Assembly (NCBI GenBank): GCA_958295665.1
Contig: OY282560.1
Coordinates: forward strand, 186,233,561-186,297,560
Reading direction: 5' to 3'
From: Tipula vernalis
Lineage: Eukaryota > Arthropoda > Insecta > Diptera > Tipulidae
DNA length: 64,000 bases
Part shown: positions 1 to 12,551 of the stretch, piece after piece
Layout: each line of letters begins with the position of its first letter
Numbering within the stretch: the stretch's first letter is position 1
Program-made: the position numbers and the translations under genes
The notes under the pieces: model-generated
The model's input: the letters and a program-made list of their open reading frames with translations, nothing else
Told to the model about the DNA's origin: nothing
Databases searched by the model: none

Positions 1-99
1 CAATTCTTGTAAAAATTCTAAAGAATGTAGAGTCTTAAACTTAAGGCTATTAAAACCAAAAAGAAGCATGGACGCTTTAAATAAGCGGTTAAATAAGCA

Positions 100-1560
100 A
101 GAAACAGTACTAATCAGAATCGAAGGGGCGACCTCAACCATATTTGTGAAGGAAAACATCAAACAATATGAAGGAGTAAAAATTGAAAAACAAATTATGC
201 AAGTGGCCACCATTAAAGCTCGACTAAATAATAATTGACATATGATCAAGTCTAACAACACATACGGGTAAGTAGCTGTTTGCAGATGGTCGGGTTTTAA
301 ACTGCGAGTTCCTGTCTGGAGGCAAACCAACATATTGGCCAGCGGATACAAATAAGATATCAGATTTGATATATTTCCGGAACCTAGTCGAAGACAATAC
401 TGAATTACATGTACCAATTAAAACTCCGGCACAACTTGATGTCCAATTAGATCTGCTGAACAACAGTATACTATAAACAGCGTGGCAGAGTACTACTCCT
501 ACTCGAACCCAAACGGAACATTTTATTAATAATCGAGTAGACTCCAGTAGAAGTGAGCGATCCGGTTAGAGAAAAGAAAAACGGAAAGCACGATACATCT
601 GGCAGAGGAATCGAACACCACAAAGCAAATCACGACTTAGTTATTTCAACAACAAATTGGAAATGCTTATGAAAGAAATCAAGAACAAATCTTTAAGGGA
701 ATACTAACAAGGACACTAATTATTCCTTTTGGAAAGCAACTAAAGGACCTAAAAAGACAAATTTCAACCCCTTACGAAGCAAACAGCTGAGTAAATATAA
801 TTCCAGTAAATATGTAAAGTGGATAACCAAAACATAAGACCTCCAAAAAATCCCCTGGCTATGACTTAATCACTGGACTTAAAACACTACCATAAAAAGG
901 ATAACGAAAATTTCGGCAAGTAATCAACGGAGCGTTCAGACTAAAATACGTTCCATAACAGTGAAAGGTGGCAGAGGTGATTATAATTCTAAAACCTAAC
1001 CACCCGCCAAACAAGAAAACTTCATACAGGATTTCCCTACTTCCTACAAAGAGATTAAAATCAGTAATATAAGTAAGAAAACTCATTCCTCCTCAACAAT
1101 TTGGATTTATAGGGAGTCACTTTACATAGATCAAGTTCACAGAACTAAAGATTTAATTGAAGAAAAAAATATGTTAAAGTCCTTTCTTGGATGTATCTCA
1201 AGCCTTTGACAAAGTATGGCACCGAGGACTGGAATATAAACCAGACAGAAATCTGCCGAAACAGTTTTACCTGATTTTAAAGTCATATCTAGCTAACCGA
1301 CACTTTCGTGTAAAACATGAAGAGGAATTATACTCCGAAATAAAGAAAATATCGGCTGGAGTTCCACAAGGAATAGGTATTGCAATATTTGCGAATGATA
1401 CTGCAATTTTGGCTATTGGGGACAACATAGAGGAGTCAACCAGTAAATCACAGAACGCCAGCGGTAAGGGAAACAGTAAGATGGCTTCGATGAACGAAGC
1501 CCTAAGAATTAGGGCAGCTAAATTAATGAAGTAATGAACTTGGATTTAACCAATGGGTTA
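100..1560 (+). pseudogene. Jockey-clade LINE relic (endonuclease and reverse transcriptase scraps)
   Basis: Decayed copy of the same LINE family that is better preserved at 56908-63281. Bases near 130-240 and 285-400 match the endonuclease region of that copy; the stretch coding for GGKPTYWPAD is recognisable in both. The longest open piece, 1187-1534, encodes a reverse-transcriptase segment beginning DVSQAFDKVWHRGLEY, followed by a block with RHFRVKHEEE and ISAGVPQG. Directly after VPQG the reading jumps to IFANDTAILA, so about 25 residues containing the start of the palm are missing, while the catalytic ADD box survives as AND. Many stops and indels interrupt the rest. The 3' part near 1540-1560 resembles the untranslated tail of the younger copy. 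This is an old, inactive insertion; the family assignment is by similarity within the window and by recalled Jockey motifs. Confidence 0.85.
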
Positions 1561-2039
1561 TACTCCAAAAACATTTATGAATATGAATTATATTCAGTTG
1601 TAATATTTATTAACTAAAAAAATAAAAAATAATAACACCATTATAACCCAAAACACTTATGCAGAAACCCATAACTCCTCATTTTTCTGCCGGTAATTTC
1701 TTGAATGTCTCATAAATGAACAAAACAAGATTAAAGAACTCTGAATCAACCATAAACCGTTGTGTTTGCTTTCAAACGTAAATTGAACAAAAAAAAAAAT
1801 TAAATTTCTAACTTAATTTTTCTTTATCTCGATATTTTTTTCGGTCCCTTCATTTTTTATCTATGTAACTTGCAAACCTTTTCTCGATAATTTTATGACT
1901 CTATTGTTTTTTTAAACATAAGATTCTAATTTTCGACCTCGGTTTTTACCTTTAGGCAGAACCTATTATGTTCTTCTAACAACTTTTCATTTTTCAAAAT
2001 TGTCTCTTCTTTATCTCTAGTATAATCTGATACAAACAA
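1561..2039. other. AT-rich stretch, nothing recognised
   Basis: Poly-A and poly-T runs and no open frame with family-like motifs. It follows the LINE relic directly, so part of it may be leftover LINE tail or flank. Confidence 0.6.
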
Positions 2040-3060
2040 TCTGATCACGAGGAAGCGATCTATGGAACATCATGTTAATGAAATAACATAGGATATTAAT
2101 AGACAAAAATTTAGGCGCGAGGAGTGATTACGGTAACTTATGATGGAAGTATAGTTTTTGATAAAATTATAAAAGACAGGAAATTGAAACCAAGATGCCA
2201 ATGTAATACTGCAAATGAGGCAGGAGTAAGAATTGAGAAGAAAAAAAGATGTAAGTTCATTTAGAAAGAACAAGGGGTCGTAAAGATGAAGAAATATTTA
2301 GAACAGATTGTTTTTCGTATACTATTTAAAAATAAAACGACGACTGGATTAGGGTTGAAATTGGAAAAATTAATTAAAGAAACTGGAACTGTTGAGAACC
2401 CAAACAATTTTAGAAAAACTGCTTCAAAAAGTTCTAAAGTAAGACAAACAATTTAGATGGAAAGAAAAGATGATTAAATTAAATAAGGTCGAATCCCATT
2501 TCTGTCTTGCATCCACAATAAAATTGTACTTAAAATCATTATGGGGGCCAAAAAGTGTAGTGCACAATTATTGTGCAAAAGATTGGTGCGAATCAAAAAA
2601 TCAACATTCTCTATCAATTGCAGCATTTTCCAAAGAATTTGAACATGACAATTTGAATATGTAAAAGTCTGTCTGAGGAAGAATTTAACTTAGAATAGAT
2701 ACAAAAAATGGAGGCAAGGGAGGTTGGAGATGCAATGGACTTCCAATCTATACTGCTTAGCCCAAATCGAATGGTTCAAGCACGTGCTATGAAACTAAGC
2801 TAGCAGTACATAACTTTACGATTCATAATCTAAAGCTGGCTGGACATGGCATTTTGTGACATTTAGAATGAGATACATTGTCGTTACATTGTCGAATGCA
2901 CTGCTAAATATTTCGATGACTGAAAACATTACAATTGATTAAAAGAAAATGAAGGTAGATTCGACAACGTTCCGGCTGAGTATTTCGTACAAGCTAAGGT
3001 GTACGGAAGAATGGTCATCTTAACTTCCTCAGTTATACCACTGCAGAAAAAATATGAAAA
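2040..3060 (+). pseudogene. Possible relic of an insect DNA transposon (transposase fragments)
   Basis: Weak call. Near 2790-2850 the plus strand encodes CYETKLAVHNFTIHNLK, which recalls the K-L-x-V-x-N-x-T segment before a W-N-E box in a broad family of insect DNA transposases. A displaced frame just downstream gives NEIHCRYIVECTAKYF, a plausible remnant of the following segment. A cysteine-bearing piece near 2190-2260 and the 64-codon open frame at 2470-2664 may belong to the same element. Stops and frame changes are frequent, no terminal repeats were found, and the family name is uncertain. Confidence 0.3.
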
Positions 3061-3404
3061 AAGAAAAGTTTGACCATCTACAGTTGTTGGAAGCAACAAG
3101 ATCCGCCGACTATCATAATTATTAGTATAATCTGAGATATGACGCTTCGTAAAGTTGCCAGCACTGCTCGTGCGTCCGATTTTTGAAAAACAAATCGTTT
3201 TATTTAATTAATTGCTAAAAACTATTAACTACACTGAAGAGATTTTATTAACATTTTTAATGGCTACCACGTGACTCTAGCTTTGAGTTACAAATAAATT
3301 TTAACATAATCTTGATTGTATCAAATTTTTTTTTGTCAGGAACTGTGTGTCTGCGGACCGAAGTTAATGGGACAAGTTTATGGTCTTTTCCTTAGCTAAG
3401 TATA

Positions 3405-3540
3405 GATGTTATTTACCTAGATTTTGCAAAAGATTTCGATAGACTGAATTGTAAAATTCTTCTTTAGGAATTAGTTGATTTCGAATCCGATTTCATTTTA
3501 ATTTATTTGGATTGCATCTCAACTAATTATCGCTTAGGTT
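3405..3540 (+). pseudogene. LINE reverse-transcriptase scrap (second family)
   Basis: The plus strand reads DVIYLDFAKDFDRLN followed by KILL, a stop, and a degenerate piece ending STNYRL. This matches the LINE reverse-transcriptase block with the first catalytic aspartate (D-x-x-x-A-F-D) and the following segment that normally ends in S-Y-L-x-N-R. The wording differs from the Jockey copies at 1187 and 56908, so it comes from another non-LTR family. Only about 45 codons are recognisable. Confidence 0.6.
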
Positions 3541-3668
3541 AGTCCTTTCTTATTTATCTTCTAAAATACTGCAGATGTTTAATTTTTAGAATATGTCTCA
3601 ATTGTCACCTTATGTGTTTTGGTTCATTCATTAAATTCAACAATATTATAAAATTAACAATTTCTTAC

Positions 3669-3787
3669 CTTTTTGTGTAGTTATCGAAATCATCCCGCGA
3701 TGACATATTTGATATTTTATAATCCTCCACTTTTAAATCTTGCGGCACATCATCACTTATGCGGTCCATTGAGCCAATTAGGTGCAT
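3669..3787 (-). CDS. Candidate first coding exon of an unidentified host gene
   Basis: On the minus strand an ATG at 3787 opens 39 uninterrupted codons beginning MHLIGSMDRISDDVPQDLK, hydrophilic and acidic. The frame ends at 3669 exactly before a strong donor of the form AAG|GTAAG. A second ATG lies six codons in, at the methionine of MDRIS. The codons look more balanced than the AT-rich flanks and no transposon motif is present. If real, the first intron would run toward position 1 and hold the LINE relics there, and the upstream region near 3800-5200 would hold the 5' UTR and promoter. I do not recognise the protein, and a chance open frame remains possible. Confidence 0.35.
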
Positions 3788-5225
3788 TTTATTTACTTTT
3801 TATTTAAAATTAATGAATTTGACTTAAATTCATGATTGCACTTCAATTGTTAATACTTTTTAGATTTGGCAAAGTTTTAGTTCTGTACGTGAAGGTGGAA
3901 CTGTTCCGTTACAGTAATATTCAACAATTTATTAGATTATAATATTTCATTGCCATTTTGTATAGTAATACTTCTAACATTATTGTTATTATTATTAATT
4001 CGATTCGAATTATGATTAGACATGCGAATATATTTAACGATGAACCTAATCATTTCGTCGTAAATTTATAGTAGCGCACGAGTAGTCCAGGTAAAAGTGG
4101 TTGATTTGTCTGTTTTGTTGAATTATTTAAAATTTGTTTCTGCAAATGGATAAGAAATACAAAACTTATTTATTATACTCCTGGTTAATAGAATAAATAA
4201 TATTGTAAAACAGAAATAAAATATCGCGTGAAGCAATCAATTTCGACCTCGTGTCGCCTTATACAAACATATATGTACCTATATTATAAAATTCCCGCTT
4301 TTTTACCTGGTGTAAGGTGAATTATAAATAAATTTTGGATAGTACATACAACAACAAAAAACGGTTATACTCGTAGTAGGTGTATCTTGGGAAATTCGTA
4401 AAATTTTAACGGAAAAATCAATTGTCGCCAGCATTATGCATCGAAAAAAGGAGAATTTAAAAATAATGGTGGAAAGGCATTTTGCGTTTGAGAACTGTTG
4501 TACATTTTAAGTAGAGTTTTCTTTCTTGTTAGAGTGAGCATTCTCACGTGTTTATTAATTATATGAAGTATTAAATTTCACATTAGTATTTGTTTTCGGG
4601 TTTTCCTTTAATTAATTAAATTAGCGACCGTATAGTTGTTTGTTTGACTCACACATAATAAATATATTTTGTAATGCTTGCCGCCAGTACCTACCGTAAT
4701 GCTTCTATAGACAAATGACGTTATCAAATAAAATAAGTGGCGAGTCCATAGATTTCAGTGACGGTCCTTATTTAAGCTTCAATTTTGAATGACGATCTGA
4801 AAGTTGAATGACGTGTGTTCAATCTTGTGACTGAACATCATTACAATTATATAAACTTACAACATTCGTAACAACAACAAAATAAGTTCAAAACACTATA
4901 TTTTGACTGCTTGACTTATATTTTTGGTTAGTGTACAAAATTACATGTTATTTGTTTTTATTGTTTAATGCTTAGTGCTTTGTAAGTAATTTGTTAGTAC
5001 ATATACATAAAAATTCAATTTAGTTCAATAAAATCAGAATAAAAAAAAAATAGTTAGGCCCCGCCCGATGTAACCTAACTAATTTATCCAAATTATATTA
5101 ATCCCATTAATAAGGGTTAGCTTAGTTTTACTTCTAACTAGCCTGTACCACTAGTTACCACTATAGTTATAATAAATAATACAATTATATTCTAACTATA
5201 CTTCACATCAACAGAAGTAGTTAGT
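3788..5225. other. Non-coding AT-rich stretch upstream of the candidate exon
   Basis: No recognisable coding sequence. If 3669-3787 is a genuine first exon this interval would contain its 5' UTR and promoter, but no convincing core promoter stands out. The last few hundred bases may belong to the 5' untranslated region or LTR of the BEL/Pao relic that follows. Confidence 0.5.
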
Positions 5226-5547
5226 CTATTGTATAAATCTCACTCGTTCTCGTCGGATCTTCCGGTACAACTCGGAGTAGTTCAATATAATCCACAGACC
5301 AACAAACAGTGTATGTCTTGTACTGATTATATTTAATAGCATAAGTGTCAATCGGAATTGAAAACTAGTGTTCAATCCAGAAGCCAGAACTTCAACCGTT
5401 GACATGGTCAACCCAAAATTGAGATCAATAAAAAGCGAGAACAACAAAAATAGTTCTCGAGTCTCGTGTCGCGGTAAGCAGCCACGGAATACCAACAAAA
5501 AGTTGACTCAACAAGGAGAGTCAATAAGCAAAAGATAGACACTAAAA

Positions 5548-6705
5548 ATGGAGGATCTACACAACAACCAATACACAACAAAGTCTGATGCGAATATGAA
5601 CGAAACTAAATTCAACAACAGCAATGTTGGCAATTCGGCTATACAAGCACGCAAATATAAGACACAAGACGTGAAAATGCGTTGGTGTTATAAATTAATA
5701 GACAATGCGAAACATCTATTAGAAGCATCAACGATCAGCTCCAACAAAAGCTGCATCAACTCGATGCGGATGATATAAATTGAGCAGCTTCATGAAGAAA
5801 TATTAGTGAATCCACTTCTGAAGAAGAAGCTATGATGCCCTACATCAGAGAAGACTACTTTTCGCTTTTACTCAATAAATTTGAGAAGCTGAGATCGAGA
5901 ATCACCAGGTTGCTAAATAAACCAAAATCAAGGAATTCAAGACGGATTGAGGCAGACGAAAAGTACATAATGGACAAAACTAGTGATCCAATACGAGCAG
6001 CCAACTGGTACATTATTAGCCAAGGCGATGATCCAAATACAGATTGGAAAACAACCAAAACTGTTAAGAATGCTAATAGATTCTGGCTCACAAGTTTCAT
6101 TTATCACCGAGGAGGCGTCTAAGAAAATCAAACCACGTAAATGAAAGCGGAATCAGAACCGCCACCAGATTACACATTACATGTAGCATCACGATTTTCG
6201 TTGAGTTTCTCCATGGAAATGGAAGCTTTGATATTGCCAAATAAAATACGGTCCCTGCCTTAACAACATTTCGACAGTAGAAAGTGGAATCATTTAAATA
6301 ACTTAATGTGGCCCGATCCGAATTTTTGTAAAAGGAAATCAAGGAGAACCACTCGCTCAACAGAGACAGCCAAGATGGATTATATTTGGAAATATATCAA
6401 ACAACGAGACGTCCTAAGATCGGATAACTGATCACGTTGACAGACATTGATAACGAGTTAAAGAAATTTTGGGAAATAGAAGAAATACAACCCAAAAAAC
6501 TTAAGACAGAATAAGAAAAGCGAACATTATCAACATAATTTTTGGCTAGATTCATTCAACTTGCATGGCGATTGCATATCAATGGCCAGTGATTTCTCTA
6601 AAGATCATCGGAAGTGCATAGAAGAAACAACGAATATTACATTCCTCATCACGTACTAATCAAATCTACTAGTACTACAACCAAACTTAGAGTAGTATTT
6701 GACCT
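5548..6705 (+). pseudogene. BEL/Pao LTR retrotransposon relic (gag, protease, start of RT)
   Basis: Three pieces occur in BEL/Pao order. Two open frames at 5548-5778 and 5832-6122 occupy the gag position but are not recognisable alone. In another frame at about 6010-6140 the protease appears: ending MLIDSGSQVSF with the catalytic aspartate at 6079, followed by ITEEASKKI. Near 6435-6500 comes a linker with LTDIDNELKKFWEIEEI, the conserved block at the start of BEL/Pao reverse transcriptase. At 6635-6703 the strand encodes YYIPHHVLIKSTSTTTKL and then RVVFD, the signature before the RT palm. The sequence then ends; the rest of RT, RNase H and integrase is gone. No LTR pair was found. Stops and frameshifts show an old relic. 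Confidence 0.82.
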
Positions 6706-7810
6706 TTTGTTTACGCACCCACGCCCCACCCTACGAATAGTTGTTGAGATGTTTGACAGTACACTACTCTTTAGTCGCCTTTAAAGTGCCGGAAGAGGTG
6801 CCACAATTGCTACAAAATATAAAAATATTATTAACAGATTAATTGCTCTTTGAAACAAAACATTTTATTTATTTACATGTTGATCATCTTGGCTCAGTTC
6901 TAAAAACGTACAACAGATGTGAGTACTCCGCATTAAGAGACGAATAACAAATATGCTTGCATAATATACCGATTTACTGAATAAATTGGTATTTTAATCG
7001 AATCGCTATTTGGTGTGGTTTTGTCGATTAGTCCCTGAAAAAATCCGTCTAAATCGAAACCATGAAAATCGAGCTGTGTATTTCATGTTAAATTAGGGGA
7101 TTTATCCTAAAGAAATTGGCAATGTTAATTTTTTCATTCCCACAGGCTATACAATTTATTGCGTGTGGTAAGAAACGCTCTTAACCAATGTTTTGCATTT
7201 AAAAATTTTAATGATTATTTTTGTAAATACTACCATATTATTTAAGTAATTTTACCTTTCATATCCAAAACTGAATGTGTCCACAGAATTCATCCCAGAT
7301 GAATCTTCTGTTTCGGGTGATTTACTGCACAGTTAAAGTTTATTTTATTTACTTCGGTCTAAAATGACTAAAGTATTGAAATCCTGTCGAAAATAACGAA
7401 AAATTTGGTTGGTCCAAAACCATTTTTCTCGACGTTTTGAAGGTCCCAAAGCCCCTGAGTCTAAAAAAGCAAAAATAAAAAAATGTCCGTCCGTCTGTCT
7501 GGACGTCTTTATGTCTGAATCCATGGTCTGTACCCATGGTATCTCGAGAACCGCTTGTTCGATTTAGAATTTTTTTTCGCCAATCTGTTTCTATGGCCAA
7601 GGTGGAGATTTGAAAAGCTTTTGGAAACTGTACGTCAAGAGGGTGAGGTACCCGCCGTTACGAATTGAAAAGAAACACCTGTTTATATAAAAATATTTAC
7701 GAATTTTTTATATATGCTGCTTTGATTATTGAATTGGGCATTGAATTTGGGGTTGACTTCAATGTTAAGTTGCGGGTCAATTTGCGGGTTGAGTTGAAGT
7801 TGAGTTGGGG
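6706..7810. other. Unassigned stretch between BEL/Pao and LINE relics
   Basis: No coding sequence could be assigned. An 83-codon frame at 7349-7600 on the minus strand has simple composition and a short GTCC/GTCT-rich patch near 7484-7505; I treat it as chance or as an unidentified repeat. Confidence 0.5.
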
Positions 7811-8825
7811 CTAGATAGGATATAGTGAGTTGTTGACCAATTTTTTATATGTGCTGGTTTGAGGATTGAGTCTGGCGTAGAGTTTGTGGTTGAGTTGAGT
7901 TTTTGAGATTTTCTTTAGCCCGGAGTATTCATCCTCATATTGCACTCGAAAATGTCTATTGGATAAATAAAATCCTAATATGGCAAAGAATTGCCTCGGC
8001 AGATCTCTATGCAGCTTGTATTCCAGATCACTGTGCCAAAGTTTTTCGAATGCTTGCGCGTAGTCCAGTAATATGCTTGAGCATACTTTTTTACGTTCTA
8101 ACGTTTTTTCAATTACGTTTGTGATTCTATGCACCTGTTTAATTGTAGAATGGTTTTCTCTGAATCCAAATTGATGTGGAGGAATTAGTTGTCAGTCCTC
8201 AATTATTGGTTTAAGTCTCTTTAGTAATAATTTTTAGTTTTGCCATAATTGGCAGTAAAGAAATTGGCCTGTATGATTTTTATCGTTAGGTGGTTTATCA
8301 GGTTTTGCTATCATGATTACTTCTGCTACTTTCCATTGATGCGGAACCTATTTTAATCGAAGCATAGCATTGATTATGTGTAATAGCTTACGAAATCCTT
8401 TGTCAGGTAGCGTCTTGATAATTTGGCAAGTAATCAAGCCATACCCTTCGGCTTTTTAACATTCATGTTACTTTTCACTTCTTCTTTTATTAGTACTTTG
8501 AGAGTTACTGGTCGTATGTCAAACTCATCTAGCTTGTGAATTTACATTATATTTTCATTGGCAGTTTGTCTTGGTAGTGGTTGGAAGGCTTCCTGGAGAT
8601 ACTCCGCAAACAGAACAGCCTTCTCTTTGTGACCTCTTGCCCAGGTCGCCATCATCCTTTTTAAGTGGAGGCACTTGCATATTGGGTCTTTTGAGTTCCT
8701 TTGTCGCCTTCCACAGTGAGTAATCAACATTTTTTTTATCAGTTAGGCTAACTAGATATCTGTTGATTGATTCATTTTTAACTTCTTTCAGAAGCGATTT
8801 GAGACTATAATTAGACGATAATGTT
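7811..8825 (-). pseudogene. Jockey-clade LINE relic, minus strand
   Basis: Reading leftward from about 8825 the minus strand gives the end of the endonuclease-RT linker (VDYSLWKATKELKRP), then VLFAEYLQEAFQPLPRQTA, the start of RT (HQWKVAEVIMIAKPDKPPND), the HQFGFRENHST block, and at 8134-7811 an open frame with QAFEKLWHSDLEYKLHRDLP and RHFRVQYEDEY. All parallel the copy at 56908-63281. The palm with the catalytic ADD box is not seen and the reading ends at KKIS, so the 3' part is lost. Frameshifts and stops separate the pieces. Confidence 0.85.
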
Positions 8826-9425
8826 GACCCTTACAATTTATACACTTACCGTTTTAACAATTTTAAGAAGATAGTTTACCAGCAATTAGTGAAATTTCTT
8901 CAGTAAAAGCTCTTTAATTTTGTATATTAGTCCATCGTCCCAAACATTATCAAAAGTTTTAATTCTGTGAGCTTGCTCTGCAGTACCATTGAAACCCAAA
9001 TTGATGATCTGAAATAATGTGCCGTTCTTCTATTATGGGTTTTCGTTTCCCTAGCTTAGTACATTATTCCAGGCTTATGTTTCATTTTTCCAGACTTAGG
9101 TATCCATTATAAACAAAGATATCATCCATAAAAACATCACATACTGGTGCCTTTTTTTGGCTTATCCTCAGCTAGCACGAAATTGTTTGTTTTTCTGTTT
9201 CCGCACCACTCCTCTGGATGCAGTATTAATTAATTTCCAGTCTAGTTGGTGTTTTCGAGTTTGTTGGCCTTTTTAAATTTTTTGTCGACTTCTTTAAAGA
9301 ATAATCTGTGCTTTTGATTGCCCAGAGTTCACTTAAATAATTCTGGACACTCTGGTTTTCTTCCTCCTGCATTGCAACTCTTAGAGTCCTAATATCTCGA
9401 CTTAATTTCGATTTCAATAACAGTG
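8826..9425 (-). pseudogene. Second LINE relic, minus strand, diverged family
   Basis: A 63-codon frame at 9417-9226 encodes VQNYLSELWAIKSTDYSL and then KKSTKNLKRPT, the same linker landmark as the neighbouring relic, so this is a separate insertion and not its continuation. Further left, near 9060-8970, HIISDHQFGFQ marks the RT block, and near 8960-8890 the reading FDNVWDDGLIYKIKELL marks the first catalytic region after a deletion. The wording differs from the Jockey copy next door, suggesting a related but distinct LINE family. Heavily decayed. Confidence 0.65.
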
Positions 9426-10890
9426 ATTTTGTTTTCCGAATTTTTCACTTTTCCTATTTTAGTTCCGGTATATTATGTGACAGTTTGTTAACTTTTTCAG
9501 AACACTTATGATGCCAGAGAATCTTTTAGATTTTCTGCTGCCGCATCAATATCTGCTGATTTTATAAGTGTAATATTCATCAAACAATTTTTTGTGAGTA
9601 GTCTCCTATAATGATCTCAATTAAGGTTGATGTACGAGCTTGAATTTAAAGATTTTACATACAATAAATGGAACCGCCTCTTTTTCTTTTAATGAGTTGA
9701 AATATTTTTAACATTTGAAAATCCTAATTCGCTTGTAGACTTATTGGCATTTCTGTCCTTAGGAGGTCGGTACTCATTGCTACTATTTAACAGTGAGTGA
9801 TAAGAAGGGAGCCATAGTATAAAGCATAAATTCATAAAGGAATTTGCCTTTCGGCGATGTTAATCTCGGTTGGACCGATGAGGAGAAGAGTTTCGCCTGA
9901 AAAGTTTGATTGTCTATACGAAGATTGTGGGCGTAAAATTTAAGCGAACGCTATGGTAAACCAAGATATTTATCAATTCAACAAAAAATATTTCATTAGA
10001 GAGCGAAAAGGAACATTTTGTGATTTAGCATCCTAGTCGTAATTACACATTCTAATTATAATGTAGCAAGAAAAATTAGATTTTTAGAGTACAAAAAGGT
10101 TAAAACACTAAAATATCCGAAGTATTTCATGCATTAGTTTGTGGAACTTTTTTGAAATGGTTTTGTTGTATTCTCCTCCGTCTGTTTTTCAACTTTCGTG
10201 AAGTAGAATTGTAAATTGTTTTATTTTACTATCTTCTATTGACTGGCAGAATTTTACTTGTTCGTTTTTGTTCAATCCGAATATTGTCTGGAATCTGGAC
10301 ATTTAAAAAATAATGTAAAACTAACTTTTAGTCATTCCATTCCTTCTGTCCCTTTTTTAAGCTCAATAAATTTTAATGCCTTGTTGTATAGCCTTACTTA
10401 GTTTAATTAAATTAAGTAAAATTATTTCTTTAGAAAATTTAATTTATTTATTACTTTAACTTTAAAAACCGAAAGAACAACGAAAAGCTTGACAAGTTTT
10501 CTTTCAAAAACGTTTTCCATTTCCTCCATTCTTCTGTTCTGAATTATATTCCTTTTGTGGAATGAATAAACGCAAACATGTCTCGTCTGTGGATAAGGGA
10601 TAATATCACCGTGTGAATAAAAAAAAAACACAACGTCTGAATTGCGATGGTATTTTATTCGGATTGAGAATGAATTATTATAATAAACCAAATTATATCC
10701 GATATATTTTTAAAAAATTTCGTTTCCTACCTAATTAATTTGGTTTTATTTTTAAAATTTTTAATTTGCTTATTATTTCATTCCATATGTAAGAATAATG
10801 AGTTTATTATGAACTTTTATAATGAAGTGAATTTCTAATTTTTCTTCAATTATGCAGTTTTGACTAATCCGTTGTTTTTTGCGGAACCAA
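9426..10890. other. AT-rich stretch, nothing recognised
   Basis: No open frame with family-like motifs on either strand. The 89-codon frame at 10422-10691 (minus) is low in complexity and is regarded as chance. Confidence 0.5.
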
Positions 10891-10898
10891 AGTACCTC

Positions 10899-12551
10899 AA
10901 GTCGGTGAAGTTAGCCCGAAATATCAGCCCGAATTTTTGGTTCGTTTCTCGGATAAAATGTAGCTATCCCGAAAAAGTGTAAATTTTTTGTAAAAAGTGT
11001 AGGCTCATCCCGAAAAAAATATTATAATTAAAATGCATCTAACACGAAAAACAAAACAAGTTTAATCCAATTGAAAATTAATAAATTTCTTAAAAAATAT
11101 TTGTAAAAAAAAAATTAATTTCTATAAGAGTAAAGCCATTCAACATATTCTATAAATTTTCATAGCTATACTAATGTACTGTTCTGTTGGTAGTGTATTC
11201 CATTTACTATGAAGAAACCTTAAGTTATTTACAGCCAATACTAGATACAATGCTTTAAGATTTTGTATTTGGGAGGATAGGCCATAATGCTAGCTAAGAG
11301 GTAGTCAGCATCCCATGGTCAAATCATGGGAGTAAACATATGATTTTTAAAAATTTGTGTTTAGTGGCTTATTTATGGTTCATTAGCATATCCAAGACCT
11401 ATCAGGTGGTATATACCGTTAGTGGTATTTATCTCTAGTATCGCCACATAATTTAGTTTCAACTGGATGCAGTGTAGGAAATGGCGTATTATGTGTACTG
11501 AAAATTATATGTCTTATCTCCATGATATGGATATGGCCAATTCATGGTTCATTAGCATATCCAAGACCTATCAGGTGGTATATACCGTTAGTGGTATTTA
11601 TCTCTAGTATCGCCACAGAATTTAGTTTAACTGGATGCAGTGTACGAAAAGCGTATTATGTGTACTGAAAAATATATGTCTTATCTCCATGATATGGATA
11701 TGGCCTACTCATGGTTCATTAGCATATCCAAGACCTACCAGGTGGTATATACCGTTAGTGGTATTTATCTCTAGTATCGCCACACAGAATTTAAGTTTCA
11801 ACTGGATGCAGTGTACGAAAGCGTATTATGTGTACTGAAAATTATATGTCTTATCTCCATGATATGGATATGGCCTATTCATGTTTCATTAGCATATCCA
11901 AGACCTACCAGGTGGTATATACCGTTAGTGGTATTTATCTCTAGTATCGCCACACATAATTTAAGTTTCAACTGGATGCAGTGTACGAAAGCGTATTATG
12001 TGTACTGAAAATTATATGTCTTATCTCCATGATATGGATATGGCCTATTCATGGTTCCTTAGCATATCCAAGACCTATCTGGGGGCATTATTCTCCATAT
12101 CACATGCGCTATACTAAAAACACAAATTTTTAAAAATCATATGTTTATTCCCATGATTTGACCGTGGGATGCTGACTATCTCTTAGCTAGTATCATGGCC
12201 TATCCTCCCAAATAGAAAATCTTTGAGCATTGTATCTAGTATTGGCTGTAAATAACTTAAGGTTTCTTCATAGTAAATGGAATACACTACCAACAGAACA
12301 GTACATTAGTATAGCTATGAAAATTTGTAGAATATGTTGAATGGCTTTACTCTTATAGAAATTTATTAATTTTCATTTGGATTAAACTTGTTTTGTTTTT
12401 CGTGTTAGATACATTTTAATTATAATATTTTTTTCGGGATGAGCCTACACTTTTTACAAAAAATTTACACTTTTTCGGGATAGCTACATTTTATCCGAGA
12501 AACGAACCAAAAATTCGGGCTGATATTTTTTCGGGCTAACTTCACCGACTT
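10899..12551. mobile_element. Foldback DNA transposon with 8-bp target duplication
   Basis: A 1,653-bp non-coding element bounded by the exact 8-bp direct repeat AGTACCTC at 10891-10898 and 12552-12559. It starts AAGTCGGTGAAGTTAGCCCG and ends in the reverse complement. The inverted arms are very long, about 465 bp on the left (10899-11363) and about 437 bp on the right (12115-12551), with a few indels between them. The centre carries tandem repeats. No transposase is encoded, so it must be moved by another element. An 8-bp duplication fits hAT, P, Merlin or Novosib-type integration; the ends lack the usual CAG of hAT, so the superfamily is left open. Confidence 0.9.
11377..12075 (+). repeat. 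Tandem repeat of about 169 bp inside the foldback element
   Basis: Units starting with GGTTCATTAGCATATCC begin at 11377, 11546, 11713, 11883 (one mismatch) and 12053, giving periods of 169, 167, 170 and 170 bp: four full copies and a short fifth. Each carries the stretch GGTGGTATATACCGTTAGTG, with small differences between copies. The short open frames at 11635-12008 come from this repeat and are not genes. Confidence 0.93.

Noticed and set aside
7349..7600. 83-codon minus-strand frame
   Set aside because: Skewed composition over a simple GTCC/GTCT patch; no family motif.
11635..12008. Two similar open frames of 65-67 codons
   Set aside because: They arise from the 169-bp tandem repeat and change frame with each copy; no protein motif.
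11377..12075. Possible CRISPR-like array
   Set aside because: Units are contiguous tandem repeats without unique spacers, in a eukaryotic transposon.
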